From contig NZ_AYMV01000027.1 of the NCBI RefSeq assembly GCF_000633415.1, positions 17,346-81,345 of the forward strand: 64,000 nucleotides of DNA. Reading direction: 5' to 3'. Position 1 is the stretch's first letter. The number at the start of each line of letters is the position of its first letter. Shown here in pieces: positions 60,426 through 64,000 of this stretch. Source of the DNA: Leucobacter sp. PH1c. GTDB lineage: Bacteria; Actinomycetota; Actinomycetes; Actinomycetales; Microbacteriaceae. The notes below the pieces were generated by a model that saw only the letters and a list, made by a program, of their open reading frames with translations, had not been told where the DNA came from and did no database searches. Position numbers and translations under genes: made by a program.

Positions 60426-61833
60426 GGTGGGTCCCCTCCGTGATGCGAGCGCCGGATCCGGCCTCCGCGGTGTCCGTGCCGGCCGAAGCGCCGGCGGCGT
60501 GCTCCTCCGCACCGCCTTCGACGACCGGGATCGTGTTCGTGAGCTCGGCCTCGTTGCGGGCGATGTACCGCGAGAGCGCGACGACGCAGACGAGCGTGAT
60601 CGCGATGAGCAGCCCGTGGTACGCGGCGACGCCCCAGACGGCCCCGCCGAACGCGGTGAGGAGCGACTGCGCGATGAGCGGCGTCGCTCCGCCGACGATG
60701 GTCGCCGAGGTCTGGTACGCGATCGAGAGCCCCGAGTAGCGCACCTGTGGCGGGAAGGCGCTCGCCAGGAAGCCCGCGAGCAGGGCGAAGTAGGCTGCCC
60801 CGAACGTCGTGACGATCGCGAGGCCGACGGCGATCCAGCGCGGATCCGCAGTGGCGATGAGGAGATAGCTCGGCAGCGTCGTGAGCAGTCCGAGCGAGAG
60901 CGCGATGACCATGAGCCGGGTCATGCCGATGCGGTGCGCGATCCACGCCGCGAGCGGCTGCACGACGAACTGCAGGATCGCGATCACGAGCAGCACGTTG
61001 AGCATGACCGGCCGCGGCACGGCGAGCTCGGTGGTGGTCCAAGCGAGCGCGAAGGTGTTCGTGAAGTAGGCGGCCGCGATCCCGATCGCGCTGGCCCCGA
61101 TGCCGAGGAAGATCGCCGTGGGGGCGATGCGGAACGCCTCGAGGATCGGCGCCTTGGCCACCCGCTCGGCCTGCTTCATCTTCGTGAACGTCTCGGTCTC
61201 CTCGAGCGAGATCCGGATGATGAGCGCCATGATCACGAGCACTGCCGAGAACAGGAAGGGGATGCGCCAGCCCCAGGCCAGGAACTGCTCGTCGGGGAGC
61301 CGGCTCACGGAGAGGAAGATGAGCGTGGAGAGGATGGACCCCGCAGGAGATCCCTGCTGCACCCAGCTGCCCGCGACGCCGCGGCGGCGCTTCGGAGCGT
61401 TCTCCGTGGCCATCGTCACCGCCCCGCCCCACTCCCCGCCGAGACCGAGGCCCTGGCAGGCGCGGAGGAACACGAGGAGGATGGGCGCCCAGATGCCGAT
61501 CTGCGCGTAGCCGGGGAGCGCGCCGATGAGCGTGGTCGCGATGCCCATGATGAGGAGCGTCGCCACGAGCGTGCCGCGGCGCCCGAGCCGGTCGCCGAGG
61601 TGGCCGAAGATGATGCCGCCGATCGGGCGGGCGATGAACCCCACCCAGAACGTCGCGAAGGAGGCGAGCAGCCCGACGGTCGGGCTGGCCTCGGGGAAGA
61701 ACACGGGGCCGAATGCGAGGGCGGCCGCGGTGCCGAAGATGAAGAAGTCGTACCACTCGATCGCGGTGCCGACGAAGGTCGCCAGCCCCGTTCTCAACTC
61801 GATCGATCGGGCGCTCCGGGTCTGCTGGGACAT
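60418..61833 (-). CDS. MFS transporter of the MHS family, paralogue 2
   Basis: 471 aa, twelve helices. TAIEWYDFFIFGTAAALAFG, RPIGGIIFGHLGDRLGRR, RACQGLGLGGEWGGAV and RYSGLSIAYQTSATIVGG mark the metabolite:H+ symporter group. It should bring in the substrate of the amidohydrolase. ATG 61833 has AGGAGA. It is divergent from the LysR gene. Confidence 0.9.
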   Translation of the reverse strand: MSQQTRSARSIELRTGLATFVGTAIEWYDFFIFGTAAALAFGPVFFPEASPTVGLLASFATFWVGFIARPIGGIIFGHLGDRLGRRGTLVATLLIMGIATTLIGALPGYAQIGIWAPILLVFLRACQGLGLGGEWGGAVTMATENAPKRRRGVAGSWVQQGSPAGSILSTLIFLSVSRLPDEQFLAWGWRIPFLFSAVLVIMALIIRISLEETETFTKMKQAERVAKAPILEAFRIAPTAIFLGIGASAIGIAAAYFTNTFALAWTTTELAVPRPVMLNVLLVIAILQFVVQPLAAWIAHRIGMTRLMVIALSLGLLTTLPSYLLIATADPRWIAVGLAIVTTFGAAYFALLAGFLASAFPPQVRYSGLSIAYQTSATIVGGATPLIAQSLLTAFGGAVWGVAAYHGLLIAITLVCVVALSRYIARNEAELTNTIPVVEGGAEEHAAGASAGTDTAEAGSGARITEGTHHA

Positions 61834-61928
61834 CGAATCTCCTCTGTCACGGGCGTCACGTCGTTGTGGCGCTGGGAAGAGTTCAGCAGTCCCGCGAAAT
61901 GCGGTCAAATGATACTTTTTGAGGATTA

Positions 61929-61947
61929 GTATGCAGTGCATGCATAC
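61929..61947. promoter_or_regulatory. palindrome over the lysR start codon
   Basis: GTATGCA-GTGCA-TGCATAC is a perfect 7-bp dyad that covers the LysR ATG (61931). The protein could repress its own translation start region or transcription here. Position in the MFS-LysR divergent region also allows control of the transporter operon; the use is inferred. Confidence 0.55.
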
Positions 61948-62872
61948 AGACGTGGATCTCCGCCTGCTCGCCGGATTCCTCGCGGTCGTGGACGCCGGAT
62001 CGGTGAGCGCCGCCGCCGCGCAACTGAATCTGAGCCAGCCCGCGCTCTCCCGTCAGGTGCGCGAGCTCGAACGCCGCCTCGAGGTGCAGCTCTTCGAGCG
62101 CACTCCCACCCGCCTCACACTCACCACCGCGGGCCACCGCTTCGCGCCGCGCGCCCGCGATCTGGTGGCCCGCGCGGCGCGCCTCGCGAGCACGACGCGG
62201 CAGCTCGCCGCGGGCGCCTCCCCCTCGTTCCGCGTGGCCTGCCCCGAAGCGACCGTGCGCGGCGTGGTCGCCCCGTTCGTCGCGGAGACCGGCGCCCCGA
62301 TCCTCAACACGGCGCTGAGCCTCGCCTCGGAGGTGTACGGGCGGGTGCTGCGCCGAGAGGTCGATTTCGCGATCAACTCCATGCGGCCCCCGGTCAGCCT
62401 CGCCTCCGCCAAGACCGGCACCGCACCGCTGTTCGTCTACGTCGCGGCGGACCATCCCCTCGCCACCCGCCCGGCGCTCACCGTCGACGACCTCCGCGGC
62501 GAATCGCTGATCCTGCTCGCCCCGGGCTCCGGCCTCCGGCAGGCGATCGATCGTGAGCTCTGGGAGGTGCGCGACACGTTCACCATCGTGGCTGAACCCG
62601 AGGCCTCGGATCTCGCGATCGCGCTCGCCGTCGCTGGCCACGGCGTGTGCATCGACCTCATGACGCCCCTGTTCGGCGGGGTGCAGCTGCCGCTGTTCCG
62701 GGCCGACGGCTCACGGCCGTCGCTGCAGCTCTACGCGACGTGGGAGCACGACCACTTCGCCGCGGCCGAGATCGCGGAGGTCGTCGACGAGCTGATTGCA
62801 TGGGAGCGCCGCCGTACCGAGAATTACATGCACGGGAATACAGTTGGTCCGCCCGCGTTGCACCAGGCATGA
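61931..62872 (+). CDS. LysR family transcriptional regulator
   Basis: 313 aa. LRLLAGFLAVVDAGSVSAAA, LNLSQPALSRQVRELERRL and LFERTPTRLTLTTAG form the winged helix; the effector half has RVACPEAT and HPLATRPALTVDDL. ATG 61931 has GAGG at the right distance; ATG 61940 is 9 bases later. It is coupled by 4 bp to the LLM oxidoreductase and divergent from the MHS-amidohydrolase operon. Confidence 0.87.
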   Translation: MQCMHTDVDLRLLAGFLAVVDAGSVSAAAAQLNLSQPALSRQVRELERRLEVQLFERTPTRLTLTTAGHRFAPRARDLVARAARLASTTRQLAAGASPSFRVACPEATVRGVVAPFVAETGAPILNTALSLASEVYGRVLRREVDFAINSMRPPVSLASAKTGTAPLFVYVAADHPLATRPALTVDDLRGESLILLAPGSGLRQAIDRELWEVRDTFTIVAEPEASDLAIALAVAGHGVCIDLMTPLFGGVQLPLFRADGSRPSLQLYATWEHDHFAAAEIAEVVDELIAWERRRTENYMHGNTVGPPALHQA

Positions 62873-63918
62873 GAGCATTCGGATTCCTGTCCTTCGGCCA
62901 CTACGGCCCCGTCCCCGGCTCGCGCGTGCGCACCGCGGGCGACATGCTGCGCCAGACGATCGAACTCGCTGAGGGCGCCGACGAGATCGGCGTGAACGGC
63001 GCCTACGTCCGCGTGCACCACTTCGCGCGCCAGGCCGCGTCGCCCATGCCGCTCCTCACCGCGATGGCCGCACGCACGAAGCGCATCGAAGTGGGCACGG
63101 GCGTCGTCGACATGCGCTACGAGAACCCCCTCTACCTCGCCGAGGAGGCCGCGGCCCTCGACCTGATCTCCGACGGCAGACTGGCGCTCGGCGTGAGCCG
63201 GGGGTCCCCCGAGACCGCGGTGCGCGGCTACGAGGCATTCGGCTACACCGGCTCGGAGGATCCGCGGGGCGCCGACCTCGCGCGCGACAAGTTCGAGCTG
63301 TTCATGCAGGCGATCGACGGCGAAGCGCTCGTCGACAGCGACCCCAACATGGGCCCGCTCGGCCGCCTCGCCATCGAGCCCCGCTCGAACACGCTCCGCG
63401 ACCACATCTGGTGGGGTGCCGGTAGTATCGAGACGGCCCGCCAGACGGGCCGCATGGGCCTCAACCTGATGAGTTCGACCCTCCTCACCGAGGCGACGGG
63501 CGAGCCGCTGCACGTGCTGCAGGCACGGCAGATCACCGAGTTCCGCGAGTCCTACCGCGAGGCGGGCCACACGGGCAGCCCCCGGGTGTCCGTGAGCCGC
63601 AGCGTGTTCCCGCTCGTCACGGAGCAGGACGAGATGTTCTTCGGGCTGCGCGGGCGCGACGGGCAGGACCAGATCGGGATCATCGACGGGCTGCGCTCGA
63701 CGTTCGGGAAGACCTACGCAGACACCCCCGACAAGCTCATCGAGCAGCTCCGCGCCGACGACGCCGTGATGTCGGCGGACACGCTGATGCTGACGATCCC
63801 GAACCAGCTCGGCCCCGAGTACAACCTGCACGTGCTGCAGGCGTTCGCGGAGCACGTCGCCCCCGCGCTCGGGTGGAAGCCGAACACGGAGGGCCCAGTC
63901 GAGGGCTACGCGATCTAG
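62869..63918 (+). CDS. LLM class flavin-dependent oxidoreductase
   Basis: 349 aa luciferase-like TIM barrel. FGFLSFGHYG, DEIGVNGAYVRVHHFARQ, MAARTKRIEVGTGVVDM, ENPLYLAEEAAALDLISDGRLALGV by position (about residues 85-109) and IWWGAGSIETARQTGRMG are the family words. With reduced FMN it may monooxygenate a small molecule; substrate unknown. It shares its transcript with the LysR regulator. After it, 63919-64000 is a GC-rich low-complexity patch with nothing coding. Confidence 0.88.
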   Translation: MRAFGFLSFGHYGPVPGSRVRTAGDMLRQTIELAEGADEIGVNGAYVRVHHFARQAASPMPLLTAMAARTKRIEVGTGVVDMRYENPLYLAEEAAALDLISDGRLALGVSRGSPETAVRGYEAFGYTGSEDPRGADLARDKFELFMQAIDGEALVDSDPNMGPLGRLAIEPRSNTLRDHIWWGAGSIETARQTGRMGLNLMSSTLLTEATGEPLHVLQARQITEFRESYREAGHTGSPRVSVSRSVFPLVTEQDEMFFGLRGRDGQDQIGIIDGLRSTFGKTYADTPDKLIEQLRADDAVMSADTLMLTIPNQLGPEYNLHVLQAFAEHVAPALGWKPNTEGPVEGYAI

Positions 63919-64000
63919 CCGCGGCCCGGCCCGGCCCCGGCCCGTCCCGGCCCGGCCCGCTCCCGCCCCTCCGCACCAGCAAATCGGCTCGACTTTGATC

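Overview
The window is a very GC-rich chromosome segment with dense, short-spaced genes, many 4-base start/stop overlaps, GTG starts and leaderless-looking promoters. This fits an actinobacterium. The family mix (FBP-type treble-clef protein, actinobacterial CueP, DUF4916 Nudix protein, PaaX-like and DtxR-box features, a Glu-Asp-Phe tRNA cluster) suggests Microbacteriaceae, possibly Leucobacter or a relative; the genus is inference. I see no rRNA, CRISPR array, phage, transposase or integrase, so the segment looks like stable chromosome.

Layout. 1-12.2 kb: housekeeping and envelope genes (spermidine-synthase-like protein, SprT-like protease, two Nudix proteins, membrane GT2 glycosyltransferase, carbon-nitrogen hydrolase, CapA-like protein, VanY-like D,D-carboxypeptidase lipoprotein, acyltransferase, pirin, acetyltransferase), then a MarR-SDR operon behind a 33-bp palindromic operator and a PACE exporter. 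12.2-14.8 kb: LysR regulator divergent from an FMN reductase-DMT transporter pair. 14.8-18.9 kb: copper locus with lipoprotein CueP and a CPH-type (CopB-like) P-type ATPase, each preceded by a G/C-tract palindrome of the copper-sensor type, with a TetR/FBP pair between. 19-29 kb: two SDR-fold proteins (one without the catalytic Tyr), photolyase, a GrpB-GNAT-GNAT fusion, YqeB-like and PaaX-like proteins, hydrolase, and an aquaporin joined to a Fur-family regulator.

29-39.2 kb: iron/siderophore locus. An AraC regulator faces a seven-gene operon (two FecCD permeases, ATPase, binding lipoprotein, a siderophore-interacting protein fused to an O-methyltransferase-like domain, and two ABC exporter half-transporters). 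A 14/19 match to the DtxR/IdeR box lies in the divergent promoter. The two half-transporters are degenerate in complementary ways, so only one ATP site can be complete. This is the most unusual system in the window.

39.2-44.1 kb: a DUF1801-peptidase E pair, the tRNA cluster and a large LPXTG-like surface protein. 44.4-53.0 kb: a five-gene catabolic operon (M20 amidohydrolase, 2-hydroxyacid dehydrogenase, ThDP enzyme, YtcJ-like amidohydrolase, MHS-type transporter) divergent from a double-domain Lrp regulator. 53-58.6 kb: M18 and M17 aminopeptidases and an FtsX/ATPase ABC transporter. 58.8-63.9 kb: a second YtcJ-like amidohydrolase plus MHS transporter, divergent from a LysR-LLM flavin oxidoreductase pair. 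The repeated amidohydrolase-transporter pairing suggests two related uptake-and-hydrolysis modules with unknown substrates.

A dispersed palindromic repeat of about 80-90 bp occurs at 1424-1513 and 56305-56384.
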